This document shows, one piece after another, positions 1-7,264 of a stretch of 9,374 bases of DNA. The notes under the pieces were generated by a model. It had not been told where the DNA came from. It searched no databases and saw nothing but the letters and a program-made list of their open reading frames with translations. Both the position numbers and the translations under genes were made by a program. Every line of letters begins with the position of its first letter. Positions within the stretch are counted from its first letter, which is position 1. Origin of the DNA: CAYVZZ01 sp964456185 (lineage in GTDB: Bacteria; Pseudomonadota; Gammaproteobacteria; Pseudomonadales; Alcanivoracaceae); contig CAYVZZ010000091.1 in assembly GCA_964456185.1 (NCBI GenBank), forward strand, positions 1 to 9,374, given 5' to 3'.

Positions 1-1
1 T

Positions 2-466
2 GATAATGGCGCTTTGCTGATTGTCGCACCCAACGAACGACAAGTGCGCATTGAAGTGGGCTACGGACTAGAAGGCAGACTTACTGATGCCACTAGCAAG
101 CTGATTATTGCCCAGGCCATTTTACCGGCTTTCCGCAAAGGTCAGTATTACGCCGGTATCAAAGCAGGCGTTAGCGATATCATTAAAGTGATTCACGGTG
201 CCTACAAAGCCAAACCGGGCGCACAGCATCAGCAGCAGGGCGTTTCACTTAGCCGGGTCATATCGCTGGTGGTGTTCTTACTCTTTATTTCCTTTATGTT
301 CTCCGGTCGACGTGGCGTCGGCATTTTTGCCTTGCCCTTTCTCATGGGCGGCATGATGGGAGGTCGCGGTGGTTTTGGAGGCGGCGGCCTCGGCGGTGGC
401 GGTTTCGGTGGTTTCGACGGCGGAGGCGGTGGCTTCGGTGGCGGCGGCGCCTTTGGAGATTGGTAA
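2..466 (+). CDS. TPM-domain (YgcG-like) protein with Gly-rich C-terminus, 5' partial
   Basis: The reading frame is open from the window edge (Asp-Asn-Gly-Ala before the first Leu), so the gene starts upstream and only the last 154 residues are seen. The stretch LLIVAPNERQVRIEVGYGLE, then LTDA, is the characteristic core of the TPM domain (TLP18.3/Psb32/MOLO-1 family, YgcG in bacteria). After it come a basic linker, one membrane segment (about VISLVVFLLFISFMF, nt 260-300) and a tail very rich in glycine and phenylalanine ending in GAFGDW. Family members are exported by a signal peptide, missing here, with the TPM domain outside the cytoplasmic membrane. The exact biochemical role in bacteria is not settled. 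The family commonly sits directly after lemA and next to a second TPM gene; the second one is present here 2 bases downstream, so lemA is expected just left of the window. The family call is firm; the function is open. Confidence 0.88.
   Translation, partial: DNGALLIVAPNERQVRIEVGYGLEGRLTDATSKLIIAQAILPAFRKGQYYAGIKAGVSDIIKVIHGAYKAKPGAQHQQQGVSLSRVISLVVFLLFISFMFSGRRGVGIFALPFLMGGMMGGRGGFGGGGLGGGGFGGFDGGGGGFGGGGAFGDW
352..457 (+). repeat. Gly/Phe-rich low-complexity coding segment
   Basis: About 105 bases of GGY/GGC-rich sequence encode a tail of GGFGGGG-type units at the end of the first TPM protein. The units are irregular in length, so this is protein low complexity and not a DNA tandem array. 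Such tails are usual in this family. The opposite strand is open over this region only because it encodes poly-proline. Confidence 0.75.
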
Positions 467-468
467 TT

Positions 469-1092
469 ATGAAACGACTCACAGACGAACAAAAGCAACA
501 AGTGGCAGACGCCATCGCCAAGGTGGAAAAAACCACCGATGCCGAGCTGGTCACCGTTTTGGTCAAACGCTCCGACCAATATGCGTTTATTCCTTTCTTG
601 TGCGCCGCCGTTATTGCGCTCTTGGTGCCATTGGTCGGCGCTTTGTTTCCCGAGCAAGGCTGGTCAGACTGGCTGCTTTGGCAATGGCTGGTGTTTATCG
701 TGCTGGCGCTATTGTTGCGCCTGCCGGGAGTCGAGCGCTTTCTCATTCCCAAACGCTTGCGGCATTATCGCGCTGCCACACAAGCCCGCTGCCAGTTTTT
801 GCAGCAAAATCTGCATGCCACCAAAGACGGCACCGGCCTGCTGATTTTTGTCTCGGAAGCCGAGCGTTATGTGGAAATCCTCGCCGACCGCGGCATCAGC
901 CAGCATATTTCCAACGACGAGTGGCAACAGCTGGTGAACGACTTCACCGCCAAAGTCGCCCGTGGCGAAACATTGCAAGGCTTTCTCGATTGCATTAACG
1001 GCTGTGGTGAAAAGCTTGCCAAGCACATTCCGGTGAGCCATGAGGTCAATGAAGACGAGTTGCCCAATCATCTGGTCGTGCTTGGCTACTAA
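469..1092 (+). CDS. TPM-domain membrane protein (second copy)
   Basis: 207 residues from the ATG at 469, which follows the previous stop by 2 bases. GGAG at 455-458, inside the previous gene, gives a ribosome binding site 10 bases upstream; the alternative TTG at 460 would overlap the previous stop and is less likely. The N-terminal 35 residues (LTDEQKQQVADAIAKVEKTT then DAELVTVLV) start the TPM fold. Two hydrophobic segments follow at about residues 40-60 and 69-85. The second half of the domain (TGLLIFVSEAERYVEILADR, about 122-141, then a helix with DFTAKVARGETLQGFLDCI) resumes after them. A TPM domain interrupted by a membrane hairpin is the usual layout of the second TPM gene in lemA-TPM-TPM clusters. 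It has no signal peptide. It is translationally coupled to its neighbour, which suggests that the two proteins work together at the cytoplasmic membrane; the function is otherwise unknown. Confidence 0.85.
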   Translation: MKRLTDEQKQQVADAIAKVEKTTDAELVTVLVKRSDQYAFIPFLCAAVIALLVPLVGALFPEQGWSDWLLWQWLVFIVLALLLRLPGVERFLIPKRLRHYRAATQARCQFLQQNLHATKDGTGLLIFVSEAERYVEILADRGISQHISNDEWQQLVNDFTAKVARGETLQGFLDCINGCGEKLAKHIPVSHEVNEDELPNHLVVLGY

Positions 1093-1107
1093 ACCCGGTT
1101 ACCCATC

Positions 1108-2295
1108 ATGAATACGCAGCATGTCGACGTGGTCATCGTCGGAGCAGGTGCCGCCGGCTTAATGGCCGCTGCCGTTGCCGGTTACCGCGGCCGTTCGGTG
1201 CGGTTAATTGAGCACGCCAACAAGCCGGGCAAGAAAATCCTCATGTCCGGCGGCACCCGCTGCAACTTCACCAATCTAAACACGCGGCCTGAACATTTTG
1301 TCTCGGCTAATCCGCATTTCTGTAAATCGGCCTTGAGCCGCTACACGCCCTGGGATTTCCTTGATTTGGTGGAACGTCATGGCGTGGCGTACAAAGAAAA
1401 AGCCGCCGGACAGCTATTTTGTGCCACCTCCAGTAAAGATATCCTGCAATTGCTGCTCACCGAATGTGAATGGGCCGGTGTTGACCTGCTACTGAAAACA
1501 GAAATCGAGCGTATCGAGCGGCAAGAGGGCGGTTTTCTGCTGCATACCAATCGGGGGCAGGTGAGTTGCGAGCGGTTAGTTATTGCCTCGGGTGGTTTGT
1601 CCATTCCCACCATGGGCGCAGGCCCCTTTGGCTACCAAGTCGCCGAGCAGTTTGGCCTGAATGTCTTGCCCACCCGTGCAGGACTGGTGCCGTTTACCTT
1701 GCATCCGCAAGACAAGAAATGGCTGACGCCCTTGAGTGGCGTTAGCCAAGACGTTACCGCCAGTGCCAACGGGCGTGCCTTTGCCGAGCCTTTGTTGATA
1801 ACCCACCGTGGGCTGTCGGGGCCGGCCATACTGCAAATTTCCAGCTTTTGGCAGCCGGGCGACACGGTGCATATCAATTGGCTGCCGCAACTGAGCGACG
1901 TGCAGCAGGCTTTACAAAAAGCCAAAAAACGCGCACCGCGCAAATCCATTGAACAATGGCTGAAAGACCACTTTCCCCAACGCTTGGCGACCGCTTTCGC
2001 CGCGCATTACCACTGGCAAAAGCCATTGCAGCAATACAGCGACAAGCAACTGGCTGACGTTGCCGAAACCCTCACCCATTGGCCGTTAAAACCCGCCGGT
2101 ACCGAAGGTTATCGCACCGCTGAAGTGACGATCGGCGGCATCGACACAGACGGCATTTCCTCAAAAACGTTTGAGGCCAAAACAGTACCCGGCCTGCATT
2201 TCATCGGCGAAGTGTTGGATGTTACCGGTCAGCTCGGCGGCTTTAATTTCCAATGGGCCTGGGCGTCGGCACAGGCCTGTGGTCAGGCGGTTTGA
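1108..2295 (+). CDS. YhiN/HI0933-family FAD-dependent oxidoreductase
   Basis: 395 residues, the normal length for this family. The N-terminus VDVVIVGAGAAGLMAAAVAG (residues 6-25) is a dinucleotide-binding Rossmann motif for FAD (GAGAAG at 12-17). It is followed by the family signature KKILMSGGTRCNFTN (42-56). The C-terminus carries AEVTIGGI and GEVLDVTGQLGGFNFQWAWA (367-386), the second FAD-contact region typical of YhiN/HI0933 proteins, which are related to BaiN. These are soluble flavoproteins of largely uncharacterised substrate; one branch reduces bile-acid intermediates, but that activity should not be assumed here. The gap to the TPM gene is 15 bases, so it probably shares that transcript, although no clear Shine-Dalgarno sequence precedes the ATG. 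Its last 13 bases overlap the 3' end of the opposing MFS gene. Family call is very secure. Confidence 0.93.
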   Translation: MNTQHVDVVIVGAGAAGLMAAAVAGYRGRSVRLIEHANKPGKKILMSGGTRCNFTNLNTRPEHFVSANPHFCKSALSRYTPWDFLDLVERHGVAYKEKAAGQLFCATSSKDILQLLLTECEWAGVDLLLKTEIERIERQEGGFLLHTNRGQVSCERLVIASGGLSIPTMGAGPFGYQVAEQFGLNVLPTRAGLVPFTLHPQDKKWLTPLSGVSQDVTASANGRAFAEPLLITHRGLSGPAILQISSFWQPGDTVHINWLPQLSDVQQALQKAKKRAPRKSIEQWLKDHFPQRLATAFAAHYHWQKPLQQYSDKQLADVAETLTHWPLKPAGTEGYRTAEVTIGGIDTDGISSKTFEAKTVPGLHFIGEVLDVTGQLGGFNFQWAWASAQACGQAV

Positions 2296-3296
2296 GCCGA
2301 CGATTCTGAACGCTTTAAGCACTGTAACCACACCATGGCCAGCAAGGAGGCAATGGCAGTGATAAACATGCTCAAGCACATGGCCAATGGCGTGCCATTG
2401 AACAAAAGTCCGACCATCAAGCTGGCCAGCGCGCCCAAACCAAACTGCGCCACACCAAACAGTGCCGATGCCGCACCGGCATTGCGGGGGAAGCAATTAA
2501 GCAGCCCCACATTGCAGTTTGAGCTCACCATGCTGACGGGCGCTACCGTAACAAACAGGCCAATCACCATGCTGAGCAACGAGTGCCCACCCAACTTATT
2601 CACCATAAACAGGCTGGTGGCTCCAAGCAGGGTAATGGAACAACCGATGCCCAGTAGCTTGTGGTAACCCCATTTCACGACCAGTCGGCTATTGAGCCAA
2701 TTGCCCAGAAAAAGCCCGATGACATTGATGGCAAAGAAAGCCCCGAACCAGTTTGGATCGATGCCGAAAATCGTAATGTAAACGTATGACGCCCCGGTAA
2801 TATAGGCAAACATGGTCGCCGTAGACAGCCCGCCGCAGAGCATATAGGCCCAAGACAGTGGTGCTTTGAGCACCTGCCCATATGCCAGAAAATAATCTCC
2901 AAGACGAATATCGCCGCGTTTTTCCGGGCCATTGGTTTCCGGTAAGCGGGTGATAATAAGCAGCAGGGCAAGAGCGGCAAAAAACAGCAGCATCCAGAAA
3001 ATCATGCGCCAGTCCCACCAGCTGATAATAAAGCCGCCCAAGGTCGGAGCGATTAAGGGGGCAATCGTCATCGCCATGACCACATACGACATGGCTCTTG
3101 CGGCCTGGTCGCCCGACCAGAGGTCTCGCACCACGGCGCGGCCTGCCGCCGGACTAACGGCAGCCGCCAGGCCTAGCACACCGCGGGCCGCAATCAACAC
3201 CTGAACATTCGGTGCCAGCGCGCAGGCAATAGTGGCCACAAAGTATATGCCGAAACCACCCAGCAATATGGGCTGGCGGCCATAGCGGTCTGAAGG
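2283..3296 (-). pseudogene. Bcr/CflA-type MFS drug exporter, N-terminus deleted
   Basis: From the motif SDRYGRQPILLGG (starting at nt 3293, reading leftward) to the stop at 2283 the frame encodes about 337 residues of an MFS transporter. SDRYGRQP is motif A, in the loop between membrane helices 2 and 3. LGLAAAVSPAAGRAVVRDLW resembles helix 4 and the following loop of Bcr/CflA multidrug exporters, and APLIAPTLGGFI the helix 5 region. A normal member has about 400 residues and 12 helices; helices 1 and 2 are absent here. The frame stays open to 3533, but those 80 extra residues are simply the antisense of the TPR gene and contain no hydrophobic helix resembling MFS helix 1 or 2. The gene has therefore lost its start, two helices and its promoter. 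A transporter lacking these is unlikely to work, so I call it a pseudogene. An assembly misjoin at about 3294-3302 is the alternative. Confidence 0.8.
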
Positions 3297-3301
3297 GGCC
3301 G

Positions 3302-5076
3302 GCAACGCAGGCTCCCCAGTCGTTTTCGCCTCAACCTCCGCACGCCAAAGCCACCCTGGAAGAGTTGGAACAAGATGCTGCCGACTTAGCCAAATACACT
3401 GGCGTGGATTGGAATTCCGCCAAAGCAATACAGCTTCGGCAAGCCATTCGCCACGGGGATTTTGCCAAGGTGGCCGGGCAGCTAAACCAGTCATACCAAA
3501 GTACGCAGGTAGAAAACTGGAGTTTTTCACCATTCGATGGGCTGATGGGGCGACTGGTAGCGCCCAGCACTAACCCGTTTGGTCAGCAGCTGACACTTGG
3601 GTTGCGCAAGAGCCAAACTCGGCCATGGCCTATTTAGTGCGCGGTGCGCACACCTATCAGGTGGCTTGGCACATTCGTGGTAATAATTTTATCAATCAGG
3701 TGTTGCCCGAACACCAGAAAGCCTTTTCACGCAAAGCCAAGGCCGCTTTGAGCGATATACAAAAGGCAAGGTCATTGGATGCCAGCAATCCCTACGTTTG
3801 GTTGCTGGAGCTGAAAATGCTGCGCGATAGCGGTCAAACCAAAAAACAAAACCAACTTTTCAAAGCGGCCATTAAACGCTTCCCGCACTATTACCCCTTG
3901 TACAGCTTTATGCTGATTAGCTTGCAGCCGAAGTGGGGTGGGTCGGTCGGTGCCATGCGCGATTTCGTTAACCAATATGCCAAAACAGCATCGGCAGATT
4001 CCGAGTTGAAGCTTCTGTATCTTACGTTATACCGACAAATTTTGTCTGTCGTGAGTTACTTCTGTGAACGTAAAACCGACTTGGTGTCGACTTGCGTCAA
4101 GCTCGCCAAACTGCCGCTAAAGCTCGACCCCATCAGAAAAGAAGTGGAACAGTTTATTCAGCAATACCCGTCCATGGGAGAAAAGTGGGTGAACTTTCTT
4201 TGGCAGGTGACGGCCCAGCTACGCAGAATGGCGAAAATCGATGGGGTGAGAGACACGACCAACGAGCTGTTACAGCAGCTGGCCGAGATAACGCACACAG
4301 ACATTGCACTATCTAGCACCAATACGGCAACCAACAAGCCCGCCGTCGATTATGCGGCCGCCATGTTGTGGTATCAAAAGGGGCATTATCAAAATGCCAT
4401 TACGCTATTAGAACGCGCGGCTGATGATCTTACTCATGCAAGCGACCTCAGCAAAATCAAGAAGGCCTATCTTTTGGTGCGGCTCTATGGGGCGCAGGCC
4501 AGCGCCTATAAACACCTTGGAAACAGTGAAAAAACGGTAACTTATTTGATGGCCAGCAACCTGATTAAAGGGCGACCGGGCACCATATCATCGAGCGCGG
4601 TGCTGTGTGACCACCTTAGCAACTTGCATTTCGACAAAAAGGCCGCCCCCATTTGTGAGGCGAGGGCGCTTTATTCGGGTGACTATCAAGCCCTAGCCTT
4701 TGCTGGCATGGCCTATGAAGCCATGGGGCAGCTGCGCAAAGCGATAGCCATTTATACCCTAGTAGCCGAGTCGGAAAGCGACTGGCGCGACTGGACAGCA
4801 ATACAAGCGTCTGTTTTGCTCCCTAAAACGCAGGGTTTTGCCGCTCAGGAAGCCTTTTTGACGCAACATCCTTACCTGTTTGATCCGCAATACATAGACA
4901 ATGAAAGCATTGCAATTGCTTATAACAACCGCTGCTACGCACGCATGGAGCAGGGCGAGTTAAAGTCGGCACTGGACGATTGCAACGCCTCACTCAAGTT
5001 TGGCAACCTTCCCAATGCCCACTCGAAAAAACGGCGTCTGGAAAAGATGTTGTCTTCCCAAACGCCGACCCGCTAG
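3302..5076 (+). pseudogene. DUF4034-like/TPR-repeat protein, 5' truncated and frameshifted
   Basis: Two frames together encode one protein. Frame A (3302-3598) gives TLEELEQDAADLAKY ... AIRHGDFAKVAGQLNQSYQS ... FDGLMGRL. Frame B (3598-5076) continues WVAQEPNSAMAYLVRGAHTY. The series FDxLL...WVAxxPxSAxAxLxRGxxxxxxAWxxRG, then a helix leading to SLQPKWGGSVGAM (about nt 3920-3957), resembles what I recall of DUF4034 proteins. The C-terminal half has TPR-like helical pairs (about nt 4348-4430, 4480-4580, 4690-4770, and AIAYNNRCYARMEQGELKSA at about 4911-4970). One missing base near 3598 (CTT-TGG restored by adding a T) separates the halves. No ATG or GTG start and no signal peptide lie upstream in frame A before the join with the MFS remnant; an in-frame TAG occurs at 3230. 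TTG at 3365 is the only nominal start. Such proteins are usually exported and act in protein contacts; the specific role is unknown. The protein would be about 590 residues if repaired. Confidence 0.72.
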
Positions 5077-6381
5077 TTAATCCGCTTCCAGCACCATCGC
5101 CGTGCCAATGCCGCCGCCAGCGCAGGCGGTGGTGAGCGCCAAACCGCCGCCCTGGCGTTTTAGCTCGTGCAACGCTTGGCTGATAATGCGGGTGCCGGTG
5201 GCACCAAAGGGGTGACCAAAGGCAATCGAGCCGCCGTTCAGGTTCAGTTTGCTGCGGTCGACTTCGCCCAATGGCTTGTCGCGGTTCATCATCTCTTTGA
5301 AATAATCCGCCGAGGCGAAGCCGCGAATGTTGCTTTCCACCTGACCAGCAAAAGCCTCGTGCATGTCGATGGTGGTCATGTCGTCCAATGTCACACCAGC
5401 GCGTTCCAGTGCCACAGGTGCGGCCAACACCGGCCCCATGAGCAGGTCATCGGCAGGGGTTTTCGCCGCAAAGGCGGTGCCACGGATGTAGCCCAATGGG
5501 ATATAACCCAGCGCCTTGGCCTTGGCTTCGCTCATCAATAGCACACAGGAAGCGCCATCGGTCAGCGGGCTGGCATTACCGGCGGTGATGCTGCCTTGGC
5601 CGCTAAAATCAAAACACGGCTTGAGCTTGTCGTAGCCTTCACGCGTGCCGTTGGGACGAATCAAGTTATCGCTTTTCAGCGTCTTGCCATTGGGCAGGGT
5701 CACTTCCATCACTTGTTCATCCATATAGCCTTTTTCCCAGGCCTGGGCGGCATGTTGCTGTGAGGCAAAGGCCAAATCATCCTGTTCGCGTCGGCTGACA
5801 CCCCATTTCTTCACCATCTTCTCGCAGCTTTCGCCCATGGTTTCTCCCACTGACAATTCGGTGATGGACGGGCGCTGCGGCAGCAAGTCTTTCGGGCGCA
5901 GGCGAGTTAGTAGCTTCAACCGGTCGCCCAGTGTTTTGGCAAAGTTCACATCGCGCATCACCGAGGAAAAATGCTCGCCCATGGGCAAGCGCGCGTGGCT
6001 GCAAGAGTCCGTACCACCGGCAATGGCAATATCCGCATTGCCTGCCAAAATGCTTTCCGCCGCGCTGGTCACCGTTTGAAAGCTGGTCGCGCAAGCGCGG
6101 GTGAGGGAGTAGGCATCCATGTTGTCGTAGCCTGCGGCAATGGCGATTTCGCGGGCAATAAACGGCGCCTCGGGAATCATCACCGTCATGCCGAAAACCA
6201 GCTGGTTAATATCCTTCTCGTCGAGATTGTTGCGGCGCATGATTTCCTTCACCACCAAAACGCCCAAATCAATGGCGTTGTAATCTTTCAGGTGGGTGGC
6301 AATGCGGGCAAAAGGGGTGCGCACGCCGTCGACAACGGCAATGCGGCCATTGGCATTTTTGAGTGGGTTGGCTGCGGCCAT
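5077..6381 (-). CDS. fadI: FadI-type acetyl-CoA C-acyltransferase (3-ketoacyl-CoA thiolase)
   Basis: 434 residues, against 436 in E. coli FadI, and alignable by eye along most of its length (RTPFARxAT, AVDLG-like NAIDLG, QLVFG, PEAPxIARE, DAYSxxRACATSFQ). It performs the last step of beta-oxidation: CoA-dependent cleavage of 3-ketoacyl-CoA to acetyl-CoA and a shortened acyl-CoA, in the cytoplasm. The thiolase catalytic residues are all present: nucleophile Cys97 in RACATSFQ, His341 in HEAFAGQ, His390 in GHPFGATG, and Cys420 in TACAGGGIG. AGGAG lies about 6 bases before the ATG. The partner gene fadJ, often adjacent, is not in this window: upstream is tusB, and downstream the gene ends one base from the opposing TPR gene. 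FadI is favoured over AtoB or PhaA because of its length (those are about 390-400 residues) and N-terminal form; the chain-length preference cannot be read from the sequence. Confidence 0.92.
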   Translation of the reverse strand: MAAANPLKNANGRIAVVDGVRTPFARIATHLKDYNAIDLGVLVVKEIMRRNNLDEKDINQLVFGMTVMIPEAPFIAREIAIAAGYDNMDAYSLTRACATSFQTVTSAAESILAGNADIAIAGGTDSCSHARLPMGEHFSSVMRDVNFAKTLGDRLKLLTRLRPKDLLPQRPSITELSVGETMGESCEKMVKKWGVSRREQDDLAFASQQHAAQAWEKGYMDEQVMEVTLPNGKTLKSDNLIRPNGTREGYDKLKPCFDFSGQGSITAGNASPLTDGASCVLLMSEAKAKALGYIPLGYIRGTAFAAKTPADDLLMGPVLAAPVALERAGVTLDDMTTIDMHEAFAGQVESNIRGFASADYFKEMMNRDKPLGEVDRSKLNLNGGSIAFGHPFGATGTRIISQALHELKRQGGGLALTTACAGGGIGTAMVLEAD

Positions 6382-6454
6382 GAAAAGCTCCTGTTAACTA
6401 AGAATGCCAAACAGGGTAGTGGCTCCACAGGAAAAGTGCATTGACGAAAACTAA

Positions 6455-6466
6455 CGGCCAACTGGC
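6455..6466 (-). terminator. Possible weak terminator after tusB
   Basis: On the minus strand, directly after the tusB stop, GGCCAGTTGGCC can fold into a short GC-rich hairpin, followed by GTTAGTTTT. The stem is only 4-5 base pairs and the T run is interrupted, so it may merely weaken read-through into fadI. Without a folding calculation this is tentative. Confidence 0.22.
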
Positions 6467-6709
6467 CTAATGCCAGCTGAGGGGCTTGTCGTATTGGCTG
6501 GTGAGTACCACCACATCGGCGGCGTCCAGACTATTGGGCGAGGCATCATCCCACTGATAACACGGGCAGGGCAGCGCTGACAGCTTATCGGCTAGTTGCA
6601 AGCCATGACCGAGTAATACGACGGCATCATCAGCAGTGACGGTAGCGATTAGGCGGGAGAGGGCGGCCGTGTTGTCAGGCCCCATGCTGACCAAATGCAA
6701 ACAGCTCAT
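6467..6709 (-). CDS. tusB: Sulfurtransferase complex subunit TusB (DsrH family)
   Basis: 80 residues, slightly shorter than the roughly 95 of E. coli TusB. The N-terminus MSCLHLVSMGPDNTAALSRL, the middle DAVVLLGHGLQLADKL and the end near VVLTSQYDKPLSWH follow the DsrH/TusB pattern: a Rossmann-like alpha/beta fold with a Trp close to the C-terminus. TusB is a structural part of the TusBCD hexamer, which takes persulfide from TusA on TusD and passes it to TusE and then MnmA for s2U34 synthesis in tRNA. The start overlaps the tusC stop in an ATGA, which implies translational coupling. It is the last gene of the yccA-tusDCB run; tusE, often found next, is absent. The identity rests on both position and motif, since the family is weakly conserved. 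Confidence 0.82.
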   Translation of the reverse strand: MSCLHLVSMGPDNTAALSRLIATVTADDAVVLLGHGLQLADKLSALPCPCYQWDDASPNSLDAADVVVLTSQYDKPLSWH

Positions 6710-6936
6710 AAACGTACCACCCGGTCGGCCTGGTCAATCAACTGGCGAAGAGCTTTGGTGTCGGGAGCCAGATGTTGCTCAATGCCGGTATCCTCGCAGG
6801 CAGTATATTGCGCATCGTCCACAGGCGGCTGTTCATAGGCCACGGTCACCTGCTGGCCAAAAGCCGCGCTAAGTTGCGCCATGCCCAAGAGCGATGATTG
6901 GTGTGCCGAGGTGGCGCTAATGAAAAGTAACTGCAT
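6706..6936 (-). CDS. tusC: Sulfurtransferase complex subunit TusC (DsrF family), unusually short
   Basis: 76 residues, against about 119 in E. coli. The start (MQLLFISATSAHQSSLLGMA, corresponding to a strand and the first helix) and the end (LRQLIDQADRVVRL, corresponding to the LxNYDVILRF end of TusC) are both recognisable. The missing 40 or so residues therefore come from the middle, where TusC normally has FIADGVFQLL and the following helix. The frame is intact and tightly packed: 4 bases after the tusD stop and overlapping the tusB start by 4. This argues for a compact but real gene. It would sit between TusD and TusB in the heterohexamer. Position is the main evidence for the name; the similarity of this short form to TusC is modest. 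Confidence 0.7.
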   Translation of the reverse strand: MQLLFISATSAHQSSLLGMAQLSAAFGQQVTVAYEQPPVDDAQYTACEDTGIEQHLAPDTKALRQLIDQADRVVRL

Positions 6937-6940
6937 GCGA

Positions 6941-7264
6941 TTAAAAGGTCACCAGTTTGTCGCTATCGAGGGTGGCCATCAGCCAATCGCCCATACCGGC
7001 AATGGGAAGCAGGCTATTGCTGTCGGTGACATCGTAACTTGCGGCACTGCCTGAACAAACCGTGGTATCAATTTGATTTTTGGTGACTAAAGCCTGCCAC
7101 TGTTTGCTGTAAGCACAATCCGAACGGGCATTTTTGACCCCCTCAGAAAAAAAGAACACACGCGAAATAGCATGGCCTTCACGCAACAAGGCCCCGGCAA
7201 AATCCAGGGCCTTGGCGGCCACCGGCGAGGCCGGCGGTTGGGTAATCAACAGCGTGAACTTCAT
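6941..7264 (-). CDS. tusD: Sulfurtransferase TusD (DsrE family)
   Basis: 107 residues, against 128 in E. coli. MKFTLLITQPPASPVAAKAL then LLREGHAISRVFFFSEGV matches the DsrE/TusD start (FAxxVTGPxYGxQxAxxAxxFAxALxxxGHxxxxVFFYxEGV). Cys70 in TTVCSGSAA corresponds to the catalytic Cys78 of E. coli TusD, the residue that accepts sulfur from TusA as a persulfide. The C-terminus SLLPIAGMGDWLMATLDSDK then LVTF matches the GFTLSGLGALAEAxLTxDRVVQF end. Its ATG overlaps the yccA stop (7261-7264) and tusC follows after 4 bases, so the four genes form one transcript. It acts in the cytoplasm in the tRNA 2-thiouridine pathway. A dissimilatory sulfur-oxidation DsrE is less likely, since no dsr genes accompany it. 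Confidence 0.9.
   Translation of the reverse strand: MKFTLLITQPPASPVAAKALDFAGALLREGHAISRVFFFSEGVKNARSDCAYSKQWQALVTKNQIDTTVCSGSAASYDVTDSNSLLPIAGMGDWLMATLDSDKLVTF

Noticed and set aside
229..657. Proline-rich protein on the minus strand opposite the Gly-rich tail
   Set aside because: It is the mirror of the GGC/GGT-rich coding sequence of the TPM gene; it has no ribosome binding site and no recognisable domain.
3297..3533. N-terminal 80 residues of the long minus-strand frame as part of the MFS protein
   Set aside because: They are the antisense of the TPR coding region, lack hydrophobic helices like MFS helices 1-2, and end exactly where MFS similarity begins.
3590..3605. Programmed -1 ribosomal frameshift in the TPR gene
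   Set aside because: There is no slippery heptamer (X XXY YYZ) at ACACTTGGG and the gene also lacks a proper start, so decay or sequence error explains it more simply.
6467..7264. Dissimilatory sulfur oxidation locus (dsrEFH)
   Set aside because: No dsrAB, dsrC or other dsr genes are present; linkage with yccA and the gene order fit the tRNA-thiolation Tus relay.
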